Source: Phytoseiulus persimilis (taxonomy: Eukaryota > Arthropoda > Arachnida > Mesostigmata > Phytoseiidae). Taken from it: 64,000 nt of DNA. The DNA lies in the NCBI GenBank assembly GCA_037576195.1, contig CM075102.1, positions 30,686,745 through 30,750,744 of the forward strand. Direction: 5' to 3'. Both the position numbers and the translations under genes were made by a program. Below the pieces are notes generated by a model. That model ran no database searches. It was not told the DNA's origin and was given only the letters and a program-made list of their open reading frames with translations. Positions 11,535-22,559 of this stretch are shown in pieces. Position 1 is the stretch's first letter; every line of letters starts with the position of its first letter.

Positions 11535-13767
11535 AGTCTACTCGCTCGTCTATTCCCGGCTACATGACTGCCGGGCTATCCTACCATCCTTCAATCGCGG
11601 TCAAGAGCGTCGATCTGTTCTTGATTTGCTCATTGATTCCGTCCGTCATGTTTGGAGTCACCGACGATACTCGCATCAAGTCGCATCATTCATTCCAAAG
11701 AGCTGAATGACCCCTCTCAACTGATCCGGGGTGCCAAGAAGGTGCCAAGCGACGTTCCCCGGAGCAGCTGGAGGTATGTCTCAACCTGTATCGAAATTCT
11801 CTGGTCCTTGCCGAGGAGCTAACGACTAACACGAATCGACAGCATTCACAGCGGGACCGCCTTGCCGCCTGGCGACGACCAAAAATAATGACACAGCAGG
11901 GCCAAAATGAGCCGAACTCGCTCCCGCTCACCTCTTGTGTTTCGAGCCATCGATTGGCGGCTGTGTCTCTCGCTGGACACCTCGTGGTACAAACTGTCTG
12001 ATCGATCAATCAATGCGTGGAACAAGCTCGTGCAACGGATTCCTTGGCCGGTTCCGTGAAGATGTCGCATTCGATTATGATCAGCTCTCTGTGACCTGTT
12101 TGGCACATACTCTCTCTTGTCGCAGAGGTTCTCCGGAGCTGCTTCTGAGTCTAGGATGATCCGATTCAGGTGAAGCGTCCCGAGATCCTGGAGGGCGCTT
12201 GAGTTGCAGGACTCTGGTCGGTCGCTCGCTCGACTCGACTCTTGTGATGGACTCTCTACGGAACCGTCCTGGGAACAGGATGTTCTGGAAGCTGCCCAGA
12301 AGGCTTCCGTTCCGGAGAACGGGTTCGTCGGGTTCAGAACGAGATTCTCCGCTGCCGAGTTATTGTTAGATCGGAAAAGGCGTATGAGCGGAATTTGCGA
12401 ACGCTCACGAGGGAGAGGTCAAGAACTGTTGAATCGAGGTCACGTTCGTCACCGCGGCAAGCTCGGGAGTCACAGAGAATACGAGATCAGAGCTATATCA
12501 GGAGGAACCACTGGGCTATCGTGAGCGAGAGAGAGGCGCAATCCTGAAACATCTGAAAATCCTGAGACGGGAGCGTTTCTGGACAGAAGGATTTTTCCTT
12601 CAAACTGCGCCCGTGCCCGTGGAATCTCAATAATGGTTGCGGTGCTCTTGAAATTTTTTCTGGGACGTGGCTCTGTTGATTCGGCACTTGACCGCTCATC
12701 CCCCAGTTTTCCCCACCCACGAGCGTCCAATATCCTTATATCCACCCCTGGTATTTCCCACTCTTCGGAAAACTTCATTGTCCGCGATTGGAGCGGCCTA
12801 TTCTCGAGCACACGGAAGCCGTGAGCTCAATTATTGAGTGCGTCTCGATCAACGATGTGCTGCGATTCGTTGCTCGGTTGGAATTCAGGATCCGGACAGA
12901 GTCGGGCGGATGATTTCGTAGCAGACGATATGCTGGGGGAACCCCCAGCCGACCGAGTCCCGTCATCTTCAAAACAACAAGGGGGCTTCTGGGGAAATGC
13001 GAGAGTTTTTCTGGATACGACCTGGAGCGCATCTGAACAAAAGGGAAATGCCTCATCGCTGTTACGAGACCGGATGGGAGCATTGAATGAATGCTGTCAC
13101 CATCGACGAGCATACCAGAACCACTATCCGTCTCATGAACAAAGATACTCGAAGTGATCTTGTGAGGTCTGCAGCAAACCGAATACGGAGGCATCCATTG
13201 AAGCTACCTCCGCGCTCGTCACGCTCCAGAGCGATTCAAGAGCGGTACGCGTCTACATACCTGTCCTCGGAGATCTAGACCTCAGATCGAATTCGGGTAA
13301 TTGTTTATGATGATCTCGCCGCCGACGCGGAACGGCACCGTGTGAGCAACGTCGGATCGATTCATGCCGGGACGAGCCCCGGATCCCATGCAGCGGGTGC
13401 TCACCTTCGGGAAAAGCTCTTAGAGAACGTCAGCACAAGAGAACTCCGAAGTCAGGGGAGACATCAAACTTGGAGGAATGAAAAGTATTGATGATGGAAC
13501 GTCGCCTCCGGCAGGCATCCCATTCTACTTGGAGCACGGTGGCATCCATGTTCTTTGCCCAGTCTGCCTACACGCATGGTCCGGGCATGCGAGCGGACGC
13601 CTCGTCGGCGGGACGCAGAAGGGGTCAGAGTGACGTGCAAAAACGTCCATCTCGAAGGAACTGTTGAGGAATCTGTCCTGTGACCCAACCTCATGTTCGC
13701 TTGGCTGTCATCTCGCTGGGTCTCCAATGCGAAAGAGATGAACGTTAATTGACGTTGTTTTCCTCTA
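11535..13767. other. no supportable gene; one short palindrome
   Basis: No recognisable coding motif. The only clear structure is the GC-rich palindrome at 12932-12949. It may include the worn 5' part (gag) of the BEL/Pao-like relic that follows. Confidence 0.4.
12932..12949. repeat. 18-bp palindrome
   Basis: GCTGGGGG, two A, then CCCCCAGC forms a perfect 8-bp stem with a two-base centre. Too tight for a transcribed hairpin loop; likely a chance or replication-generated palindrome. Confidence 0.8.
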
Positions 13768-14143
13768 GGACAAGATCGAAGAGTTGTCGACCGCAGGGCT
13801 GAAAGTACGTGAGCGGAAGTGTTTGTTGCCCGAGTATTCGATGACACACGTCAACAGTGTTCCTTTTCTTCCGACGCGTGAGCACATGCCATGCTGATCG
13901 ATTGAGGAGAACGTAGTGTTTGGACTCCCGAGAATGTTAGATCCCGTGAGGGGCAGTGATGGCCTTATCATTATAGCGAGGGTCCCGGCTCGGATCTTGG
14001 CAGCGAGGACGGAATCCAACGGACTCGGGCTGTTTCTCCTGTCTTCGGAGTTTCACTAGTTGAACTACCCTTTCATCCTGAGAATGGGAAGTTCCGGGGC
14101 AGCTCGAGTCTCGAAGGAGAACAAACATCTGTTATTGTGTCTC
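13768..14143 (+). pseudogene. possible BEL/Pao protease-region relic
   Basis: A plus-strand frame beginning near 13771 reads KIEELSTAGLKV, LLPEYSM, then after a stop IEENVVFGLP and GLIIIARVP. Alternation of a helix, a LPEYS-type segment and a later G-hydrophobic block resembles the tail of the BEL/Pao aspartic protease domain just before the reverse transcriptase. The active-site aspartate region is not recognisable upstream. It sits 5' of the reverse-transcriptase relic in the same orientation, with a SINE between them, which is the main support. Confidence 0.28.
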
Positions 14144-14372
14144 CCCGTCGCAGGTATTTGTAGCTTTCGACAGGAGCCTTGCAGCTAGGCATGCCTCGTC
14201 TTTCACAGGGGAGGGTCGAGACAGAAAGTATTCCGACATGATCCCAACATTTCTATGCGCCAAAGCAAGAAAGGTCATCCATTCTCAGCGAGATTCATTT
14301 TGAGAAATCGATGAGGCAATCAATCGACCGCACAACATGAACAAAGCGAGGATTTGTAAAATAATGTAGACC

Positions 14373-14387
14373 GGGCTCCTCTCTGTG
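14373..14387 (+). repeat. target-site duplication, left copy
   Basis: GGGCTCCTCTCTGTG, identical to 14667-14681, flanks the SINE. A 15-bp perfect direct repeat is the size produced by LINE-driven insertion. Confidence 0.9.
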
Positions 14388-14666
14388 TGTCGGCTCGTTG
14401 GCCGTGTGGCATAAACCAACGCCTTGGGTGCCACGCTAAGCTAGCAATCGCGGGTTCGATCCCCGGCCGGGACCACAAAATTTCTTAAGTGGTAAAAAAA
14501 AAAGATTTAATTTACATCAGAATTAAATCTGAACCATCTTAAGACCCAAGCCCACCGCCCGCAATGGGATTTGCGAGGCGATAGGGAGTGTTACTGAAGC
14601 AATACCGAAAAGGTGAATCCGGGACACTCCTGAGGGCTGGCTGAGAGGTTCAGCCGAAAAACAGAG
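14388..14666 (+). mobile_element. tRNA-derived SINE, copy 1
   Basis: A non-autonomous retroposon, 279 bp. The head is tRNA-like: an A-box-like TGGCCGTGTGG (14399-14409) and a B-box-like GGGTTCGATCC (14452-14462) form an internal RNA polymerase III promoter. The cloverleaf is degenerate, the acceptor stem does not pair well, and the spacing suggests a tRNA with a long variable arm, so this is not a functional tRNA gene. The body has an A-rich stretch, then a perfect 10-bp hairpin (14503-14512 with 14521-14530), a GC-rich part, and near the end a 6-bp hairpin (14639-14644 with 14650-14655, loop GAGGT). There is no poly(A) tail; it ends in AAAAACAGAG. Perfect 15-bp target duplications bound it. 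It is about 95% identical to the copy at 22570, by eye. It sits inside a BEL/Pao-like relic. Confidence 0.9.
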
Positions 14667-14681
14667 GGGCTCCTCTCTGTG
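14667..14681 (+). repeat. target-site duplication, right copy
   Basis: Perfect repeat of 14373-14387, immediately 3' of the SINE body. Confidence 0.9.
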
Positions 14682-14747
14682 ACACGGGTCGAAGAATGAT
14701 ATCTGTGCTCATCAATCTGTTCAGGATATCATCTCCTGCTCCCTGCC

Positions 14748-15299
14748 ATGGAAGAAGCCGAGTCTAGGGTCCAACTCGAAGATATGCCGACTGCCTGTGT
14801 ACCAGCTGTCTGGAATTCGACAACTCATTCGCGCTGTGGGGACACCATCGCTGAAATTGGCTGGTCTGTTTCGAGCTCAAACAACGAAGCTCGACGTGCA
14901 GTCGTTGACATTGGTGGACCGCGTGTTCCGAGTCTCGAACCAGAAGCTCGGCTTAGAAGCGTGATAGTCTCCCGCTCCACCGGGATATTTGAATCAACTA
15001 GGCTCTTTGAAATCGAAGGAAGAGATTTTTCCGGGAAACGAGATCGGCCTGAACTGAATATTCTGTCTCGGTACCATTCTCGCTTGTCTGAGTCGCTGAT
15101 CCGCGCTTCGTTCATCGATTCACACCTGACGCCACTCACTCAAGGACGACGAATGCACCTGCAACCAGGCCAATGCCGTGCGAATGGGTTGTGCGCGACG
15201 CCCTGGGTTACGAAATCGCTTCGAGAGCCTTCCTCAAACAGTAGTGCATCGAGAATGCGCTATCCGAGGTCGACGGAAAGAGTCAGACAAGAGTCCTGA
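14748..15299 (+). pseudogene. BEL/Pao-like reverse transcriptase N-terminal relic
   Basis: An open plus-strand frame of 183 codons from ATG 14748. Residues 45-60 (SNNEARRAVVDIGGPRV), 80-87 (IFESTRLF), 100-118 (RPELNILSRYHSRLSESLI) and 132-158 (from QGRRMHL to TPWVTKSL) follow the order of the segment that precedes the palm in BEL/Pao reverse transcriptases: a linker, a helix with PEL and a YH-type pair, then a YLPHH-like strand (here MHLQPGQ) and a TKLR-like strand (here TKSLR). The diagnostic histidines and the RVVFDAS-type motif are worn away. After the stop at 15297 the resemblance continues in other frames. The ATG is probably fortuitous. Upstream lies the SINE, and beyond it a possible protease remnant, so a single old element was split by the SINE. 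Confidence 0.5.
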
Positions 15300-16435
15300 A
15301 GTCGCTCCGCATGCGAGGCGCGATTCCAAAAAAGGGAAGTTGTCGATTCTGTTCCGCAGTCCTCCTCCAAGATCGTGGAAAACGAAGGAGATACTAGCAT
15401 CAACGAAATGCAATCTTCACGGAGCTCGCGCGGTTGCGAGGAGCATTCGGACTCCTTGAGTGAGCGGCGTGGAAGGATATTCAATCAACGAGACAACTAG
15501 TTTCTCCTCTAGCTGCGGAAGCTCACTGCAGTCCCTCATTTCCCGGTATACTGCTGTGAGTTCAGGATACTGTCGTCTCGAAGCACTTGCTCCTCCGAGC
15601 GACAACGACAACACTTCGAATGTCGTTGTTTGAAGTGGTCACTGACCAATTACGGGGGAACGGGATGAGGGCTCTCGAGTTTCGGACAGTGAATGGAAGA
15701 ACAGACCGCAATCTCAAGCTGGACCTCTGATTCAGAACATGCTCAATCACTCCGTTGCGATAAGCCCCAGGTGAATATTCCGGAGTCCAGAATCTGAATC
15801 GATCGACAACCACAGCTATAACCCTCCATCGCGTCACAATCGGGACCGCTCAGCGAAAGCAGCTTCTGTTTCATCAGCAGATTACGTGCTCACTTCAAGC
15901 TGGTCGCTCGATGGGATGCGTCTTGTATTCTGCGAAATAGGAAACGGAAGGTCTGTATTTGGAATAGCTCTTTCTTCGATATGAGGGGAACGAGAAACAC
16001 AGAAAACATATCTGTTCCAATGAACTGAGCATCTGTGACGGATTATGGTGGCCTCTGTCGTCATTTATATCTTCCTCGCGATCATCTGGACTTTCTCCCG
16101 GCGTGGACCACGATTCTTCGCTATCACCTGCACTGGCTCGCATCTCGACACAGAGCTATCAGCGTCACAGAGCTAACCCTACGGCGAGAGCGCGTGTTCT
16201 GCAAGTTATCAAGACTTATAGCGCAAATTGCTCCCTGAGGTGTTGCCGTCAAGAGAAATGCATCCTCGCTCGCGATGAAGAACCACCCGTCGGAAACCAC
16301 GGTACCCATCGATGCTCCATAGGGCCCGATGATCCTCCTAGTGACACGGAGGGAGTTTCCGATACGAGCTTTCCGGACTCTCATGAGGCATATCGTGTTG
16401 CGACGTTCTCCATGCACAACTTGAGAGTTTGATTG
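15300..16435 (+). pseudogene. BEL/Pao-like reverse transcriptase to RNase H relic
   Basis: Continuation of the relic in broken frames. Around 15300-15400, SLRMRGAIPKK in one frame and KLSILFRSPPPRSWK in the next resemble the strand-helix entering the palm. Around 16177-16230, RARVLQVIKTYSANCSL resembles the post-palm segment. Around 16340-16425, RYELSG in one frame and SHEAYRVATFSMH in another resemble the first strand of a BEL/Pao RNase H domain, with the first catalytic aspartate region damaged. No frame is intact for more than about 100 codons. Downstream of about 16435 I lose the trail. Confidence 0.4.
15602..15629. repeat. 9-bp inverted repeat
   Basis: ACAACGACA (15602-15610) and TGTCGTTGT (15621-15629) pair perfectly across a 10-base loop. 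It lies in decayed element sequence and is probably incidental. Confidence 0.6.
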
Positions 16436-17110
16436 CCGCGGAAAACAACGACGGATCGACTCAGACCTCAAGAAATGGGATCCTGCCCACGGGGAACGCC
16501 TCCGACCACGGATTGTCGTATTGGGGAACGAACGGGGCTGGATACCTATCAGTGATTTCGATTCTTCAGCCCTCCCTGATTGAGTTGAATTTGTCGCTTG
16601 AACGCTGTAGAGGATGACGACTTCCTCCGAAGCAAACACCGCTGTTTCCGAGCTTACTTTCGCCCGTCCATCAGTTGGACTCACGCCGGTTCGCACACGT
16701 AGTGTAATTGAGTCGGCTTGAGCTGACGACAGCTTCCGGGTGACAGTCGGTGGCGCTCGATGCAGCCATATTGACAATCGTCTGCTGGAATCCTTATGAG
16801 GATTCGACTGGCTGTGTGGGTGTTCCTCGTTCCGCTCCTCTTTGTCCACACAAACAGAATCGCAAGAGAGTGGGTTTTTGCAAGCATCCCAACGGGAACT
16901 TCGCTTCGTCGCCGTTGCCTGGGTAAAGTTTTCTCCGTTAAAGATTCACAAGAGGGAACGTATTAGTCTGCGTAGTTCCCCAACGCCGGGAACGTAGCTC
17001 TTCGCTTAGCGGCGATTGTAAGATGTCCCTCAGTGTCCTTGAGCGAGAGTAGAGGAAGCGCTCGCCTGAAAGAATCGAATGGGCTGGATGAAGCCGTAAC
17101 GTAGTTTGAG
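16436..17110. other. no supportable gene
   Basis: A minus-strand frame of 241 codons covers 16849-16124 but reads as low-information sequence over the retrotransposon relic. Nothing else recognised before the promoter-like element at 17111. Confidence 0.4.
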
Positions 17111-17118
17111 TTTATAAG
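17111..17118 (+). promoter_or_regulatory. TATA-like box upstream of membrane-protein ORF
   Basis: TTTATAAG lies 55 bases before the ATG at 17173. A TATA box normally directs initiation about 30 bases downstream, which would give a 5' leader of roughly 30 bases. There is no clear initiator consensus. Confidence 0.4.
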
Positions 17119-17172
17119 TCGCATTCGTGGCCGGTTCCGACCGCGGTTGCGTCTCAGGGAGGGTCGGACGTA

Positions 17173-17774
17173 ATGGAAGACGTGGCTCGAATCGAAAACT
17201 CTGACACTCTCGAACAATCCTCGGGTCATGAAACCTCGGAGCCAATGTCTGTGGCTTTGGCGCCAGCCGACGCCGCAAACATTATGAGTGACGTCTCAGG
17301 TGTCTTCTGCTCCATCCTGCTCACCCCAATCCTACTCTTGGCCTACATTATTGGTTTGCTTCTTCACCTTCTGAAAATAATAGTTTCGCATATTCCGATA
17401 TTTGGAACGTGTCTCTTGATATATTCAGAGCTTTTCATCTACTTGGTGTTCGATTTGGTGGATTTGCTGAGCTTCGGCGGATTCAAGTCGTGCTTCCGGG
17501 ACCTTAGACGCCGCTGGTACTTCGAGGAGCAGAATTGGAAGAGAATGTTACATTGCAGCAAACGCATGAAATGGAATAAAGAAATTTTCGGTGAGCGCCT
17601 GTGGTGAAGCTCTCCTTGTCAGCAGGAAAATTTGTCGATGATTATATTTTACAGCCGGGAAAGAAACCCTCTCATGAAAATCCCATTTCAATGGATTTCG
17701 AGAGCATCCAGCACCATGGGAGATTCTTTTTCGATCCAACAACTAGCGGAAGCGAGTTTCGAATGAGTAAATGA
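17173..17774 (+). CDS. putative two-segment membrane protein, frame broken at about 17590
   Basis: Best host-gene candidate in the window; I do not recognise the family. The ATG at 17173 opens 139 codons: a polar serine/acid-rich N-terminus (1-40), two strongly hydrophobic segments (about 44-67 and 69-99), then a basic aromatic stretch with RRRWYFEEQNW and KWNKEIF. At 17590 the frame reaches GGTGAGCGC and stops at 17606. A second frame, open from 17595 to TGA at 17774, then reads as ordinary protein: AGKFVDDYILQPGKK, NPISMDFESIQHHG and FFFDPTTSGSEFRMSK. Three explanations are open: a very short intron (GTGAGC at 17591 to AG at 17622 or 17625, 32-35 nt, both phase-compatible); a 64-nt intron ending in TTTTACAG at 17654, which would give a short tail (AGKETLS) and leave the second frame unexplained; or a single-base deletion from a frameshift or assembly error. 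Total length would be about 195-200 residues. A TATA-like box precedes it. Confidence 0.5.
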
Positions 17775-19059
17775 ACTTATGACTGATTCACAAATATGGA
17801 CTCGTGCCGCTAGACTGATACAGAATCTGCCAGGGCCAGTGAACGATGATGACCATCAACATGACGCCCTATGGGACGGCAGAGACCTGCCCAACCGAGC
17901 GAATCTGAAGATCAGAGCGAACCGTCAACGAGCCCGAAACGCCCGAGCCCTGGAATCGGCTCTGTTCTTATTGTATGAAACAACCTCACGAGTTTACGAT
18001 ATCTGATTCCTCGGGGAGATAATGGCCAGCTTGCTCTATTCTGCTCAGTTCAGCTATGCTCGCGGAGAACATGAACACAATCAGAACTTCGCGTTGTTCC
18101 AAAAGAGGGAACGGTCTGAGGCATGGGACTGGCCTCTGGACGGCAGGTTCTCGTTCTATGGCTTTCTGAGGACATCGTTTCACGTTCACTAGGGTGTGTA
18201 TGGTCTGGGCGGCTGCCTGAAGAAGAAGTGTTCTCTCTCTCCATCTCTCTCTCTCTCTCTCCCGTCCCTTCGAGTATTGCAGCTCCTTGTTTCCCATTCA
18301 TCTGCTGGACATCCTCTCCTTTTATATTCGGGTCCCTCGAACGCTCCGCTGACTCCGCGATGCCTCTCGGGGGAAATCTTGGAGAGTGAATCAAACGCTT
18401 GAATATCAAATTCATCCTGTGCCGCGCAAACGTACCCGAGAACTAGACCTCAGACAAAGCCGTTCACAACATGGAATCTTTAGTGTACATCCAAACGGAG
18501 GTGGAGACCTGCGGAAGTCGGGGAATTTTTATTTAGAGACTCCTTCGGCAGGGTCCGTAGGCCATGCACGTCTCGGCTTTCCGCCGGGGCGCCCAAGAAA
18601 TATGTCCCGCCAGGTTCCACGTTCTGTTCGTTTTTCCCTGCGCTCTATATTCCACTTCCTCCGCTCGAATGTCTTACTGCAGAGGAGGAATCTTCCAGAG
18701 AAACTGGAGATATTGCCTCCGAGGGCAAAGTGCAGGAGGCCCCTTCGCAGCGCGTGCTCTCTGCCCGACCTCAATCTAGGCTGTCTGTCACTCGGGCTGC
18801 GCGCGACGCTTGCTTTCCCGACTAGAAGCGAGCAAAAATGAGTTTTCCTCCTGGTCCGGAACGGGGATGCAGCTGCTCGATACCAGCAGGACGGAAGAGC
18901 GATGCCGTCCGACTACGCTGATCCGTCGAGAGCGGTGATGTCACCTCGCGTATTTGTCACGCAGCGTGATAAACTCACTGGAGAATGCTTTCGGCTGTCC
19001 GGAAATGTCATTTGGCTTCTTGGGAGAAGCTTCACGGAGAGCTACTTAAAGCAAGCGGA
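17775..19059. other. no supportable gene; CT microsatellite
   Basis: Apart from the CT-rich run at 18231-18262 I see no gene. Overlapping frames at 18386-18841 lack recognisable motifs. Sequence from about 18900 may be the worn gag part of the next relic. Confidence 0.4.
18231..18262. repeat. CT microsatellite
   Basis: A nearly pure CT run, interrupted once by CCAT. Confidence 0.9.
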
Positions 19060-19290
19060 TCCCAGGAGAGTGTGCTATGTGCCCGCTGACGCTGGGCGAG
19101 GTGTCGAGCGACTCGTTCAAATGTGCTGGGCAAGTGTTGTGTCCGTTAATCACCGAGTCTCGACGGACCAATCAGCTCTTCAATGGTGCGGAGCACGCGA
19201 CACCGAACGCGAGCAAAGCAACTAGGGAAGGTTTCAGCTTGCTCAAGTTTCGGATATCGGCCTACTCCCGAGGCTAGAGCCCTTGAGTGC
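19060..19290 (+). pseudogene. gag zinc-knuckle relic, BEL/Pao-like
   Basis: Three plus-strand frames each hold part of a cysteine-rich array. Near 19072 one frame reads CAMCPLTLG, later FKCAGQVL and TNQLF. Near 19180 a second reads WCGARDTERE. Near 19215 a third reads GKVSACSSFGYRPTPEA. In order this gives CX2C, C, then a second knuckle and a CSSFGYR third block, as in the multiple zinc knuckles of BEL/Pao gag proteins, which bind nucleic acid in the particle. At least two frameshifts are needed to connect them, so it is non-functional. The match is by pattern only. Confidence 0.42.
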
Positions 19291-21470
19291 CTGGCCTTCG
19301 CTGCCCAATTTTCATCCGGAGAGCTCGAAGGAATTACCCTCTCTAGGAAATCGGTGTGCACTACCGGTGCACATCCGAATCGCCTTCTCGAGAGATTGGG
19401 TCGATGCGAAAACGGTAGGTTCTGTCAGTTTGGCGGGCGGGCTGCCTGGCGAGCACGCTCCGACTTCCACGGGTCGCAAAGCCTCCCATCCACAAGTTCT
19501 TGAGCAGCGCATCGGATACCCTAAGTCTACCGAACCTTCTACGTGCTGTATTCCCCTGGTTATCCCTCTGAGACTCACATCCCTATCTCAACCCCAATCT
19601 TTCAGCAGCGGGGAAGTGCTCGTCGTCATCAGAGCACCGGGAGTATCGGAGCGAGTCGCTGCAGTCTAATTGAATGCACCTGTCGACTGGTTTTTAGGCG
19701 TCGTCTCTGTCCTCCTCGACTTCCTTCCTGCCGTTCGGTTTTGTGACTTCGTTTGCTCCAGGAGTTTCTATTAAACACGCTGGTCTTTCCCAGGGACCAC
19801 TCCGAGCTTGAGGCATGCTGAGCGCTGGGATGCTGGAAACATGGGAAAATGTGGATAACAAGGGGGGAACGTTGGAAAACATATGGTTCCCTAGAAATTG
19901 ATCCAGGTTCTGATTCTTGAACCGGGATTTCGCCCGGCTCTGGCGTCCGCTGGGCCAGTCGATTGGGACGACACTACTAAGAGATTCCACTCGGGATGCA
20001 ATTAATTACAAGGGACGGGTTGGGTCAACCCTGCGGGGTCTGGTGTAGAGGAGTCCCGCAGAGTTCGGGGTTCAGGTGTAGATCTCTAAGACATCCCGAG
20101 TAGAAATAGAGACTTCTCAACCTTGCACTGACGCCTGAGGATGCGGCGCCAGCTTCTTCGAGAATCTCAAATTGCGGCCGCGAAGAACATAGCTGGCCGT
20201 TCTTCGAGAGAGAGAGAGAGTGATCTGGCAAACCTGGACGCATTGGAGGCGATAAGACGTCTGCCGGAGAATGAGTGAGCGCCACCGGCGCTCTCCGAAA
20301 TCCCGACTGATTGTATATTCCCTGTCAAACAACTTGAGATTTCTCGTTGTCCTCGTTCCTAGTGTCTGATGGAGGGTATCCTGAGCTAATTGGATCTCGA
20401 TGTAGTTTCACCTTGAGAGCAAGACGAATTCCCCCTACGTGGAGGCCCAAGCATTGCCAGGGCGATCTGAGTCCTGCTCGATTTCATGCAGACCACGATA
20501 GCGGCTCCGGGAAACACGAAGCCGTCGACTAGCTCAGGGGAATGTTGCCGAGGCCATTTCCGTCTCTCATTGCGAAATCTTTATGGTAATTGTTCAGGTG
20601 GAGCTCACTGAGACAGCGTCTGCGGTGAAATGCTCTAACGCATGGCTCAGTGCGGTGCGCGTTTAATATCCAAGCCCACCAGTTGGGAGCCAAGTTTTTG
20701 CGGATGCGATTCTCTGAGCTGCACTGGGGCAATCAGAGAGCTCGCTCCCCGAATTTCCGGCAAGGAGTCGACGGCTCCTCCGGATGCAGGTCGGCGAATT
20801 CCACGCTCTCCGCCATGACGATGGAACGGACGATTCCTTGCGAAAGAACGATTCTGGCTCAGCTGTTCCCTACTCATTGATGCGAGGATTTTTGTCGCTG
20901 ACTCTGTCAGCTTGCAGACAGTTTCGATACAATCTCTGCTGCGCAGGTAGAAGCGAGAACGACGAAGATAGCGCCAGTCGCGATTCCGTCGTTCTTCACG
21001 ATCTGGGGCCACACAAGTGAAGTCCTCGTTCTGAATACCCAATCCTGAGCCTCAGAAGAAGAGCTATCGTTTGCAGCAAGACGTCTCGAGAATCGCTCGA
21101 AGAAACTCTATGATGGCACAATGAGGAAATAGAGACCGCGCTCTAAAGGACAAAAATAGAACATTGAGGTGACAATGATTCCAGTGCGTTCGAACCTCAT
21201 CAAGCTTTGGGAGGACATGAGATGAAACGAATGGGCTGGAAAGTGACACCGATCGAAACTCCCAGACCTCCTTCACATGAAATCTATCTCATCTAACGAC
21301 AACAATCGTAGACCTTGAACGCCGACAGGATGCAATTCTGAAGAACAGGAACGAGGAAAGTTCCGGTTGGGAGCTCTTCATAGATCGTCCTGATGAGGCC
21401 GAAAAGAATTTCATTCAGCCGCCGACGTCGCGTTGTGAGGCCAATGCGGGGGTAGGTTTGTGACGAAGTG
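19291..21470. other. no supportable gene
   Basis: Sits between a gag-like and an integrase-like fragment, so it may be decayed pol, but I recognise no protease, reverse transcriptase or RNase H motif. A GA run occurs at 20207-20220. Confidence 0.35.
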
Positions 21471-21690
21471 CCCTTCATAGTCTTGTGGCCCTCATCTCGT
21501 ATGCAACTGCAGTGGGACACATACGGATATGACGCTCACCGCAGACTAAGGGAAATTTACGGGTTCCGTTGGTCGCGACATTTACGAGCGTGCCGCGCAC
21601 GCACGAGAATGGGGAAGAGGACGGCACGTAATGACATCGTACGGAGATGTTCGGGCTGTTCGGTTTGTCGTCTCAATGAACAGAGCAGTC
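21471..21690 (+). pseudogene. retrotransposon integrase zinc-binding relic
   Basis: A plus-strand frame reads AHRRLREIYGFRW, then GKRTARNDIVRRCSGCSVCR (cysteine block at 21648-21668). A histidine-containing helix followed by a leucine-arginine-glutamate block, a KR-rich turn and a CX2CX2C cluster matches the N-terminal HHCC zinc domain of LTR-retrotransposon integrases, which grips the element ends. In an overlapping frame upstream LISYATAVGHI could be the first histidine helix. The catalytic core is not recognisable downstream. BEL/Pao is favoured by the neighbouring relics, Gypsy is possible. Confidence 0.42.
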
Positions 21691-22549
21691 GAGACATCTC
21701 ATACGGACAAAAACCGGCCGTTTCCTCAGGGGGGAGTCGAACGACACATCTGTCCTCCGCTTCAACCTCTCTGTCGTCGGCCGGGATGATCACAAAGCCA
21801 AGCCGTGGAAATAAACGGCAATGATCAAAGCAGCGGAAGAAAGGAAAGGTTTGCGCCGCGCATCCAACGACCACAACAGCAGACGATCCGAATTGCAATG
21901 CTTACTATGACTCCCCTGAGATATAAGTGGCCAGTAACGCCCTACCAGACATCGAGTGTTGTATCGCCGCACCTCTGTTCCTGCCTGAACAGATAGCTGC
22001 CACCCCCGATGTTCCGCAGCCATGCATGAAACAAAGAACAGTGCCGAAGGCTTCTCGGAGTAAGCGACGAACAGGCAAGCCAACAGGACTCCCCGAGACC
22101 GCGAACAAAGAGAAGCCTTTGTCGCTTAATTCCGGCTCGACTTTTCGGAGCTAGGGCAGACCGCGACGTGATGGGAGCTGCAAACCATCATGTTTCCGGA
22201 GGAGATGCGATGGAGTAGGACATGAAAATGGTTCAGCAACGATCGAATGCTCCATTTGAAGCAAACTGATGATAACTCATAGACTCGTGCTCGGTGTTTG
22301 GTATAGCAAGCCGCTTACTGTCGGGATCCGGAAATTGTTTGGAATATAGGCTGCATAACTGAACGGACATCTAGAGACCCCTACGTGCACGGGCATCTCG
22401 CAAGGGAAGCAGCTGTCGGCGATTCCTGTTCGGATGCGTGGTTGCCACGTTAACGATTCGGTGTCGGCGCGGTATCACTCTGATTCCGCAACGACTGCTC
22501 TTGTCTCAGCGGGATTTCTGAACCGAGCACATGAAAAATTTGAAACGTC
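21691..22549. other. no supportable gene
   Basis: A short frame at 21927-22154 has no recognised motif. Nothing else seen before the second SINE. Confidence 0.4.
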
Positions 22550-22559
22550 AACATTGCAG

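Noticed and set aside
13401..13406. minus-strand splice donor (AAG|GTGAGC)
   Set aside because: All three minus-strand frames upstream of it contain nearby stops, so no coding exon ends there.
14391..14476. tRNA gene
   Set aside because: A and B boxes are present but the acceptor stem does not pair and the sequence is embedded in a repeated SINE with target duplications.
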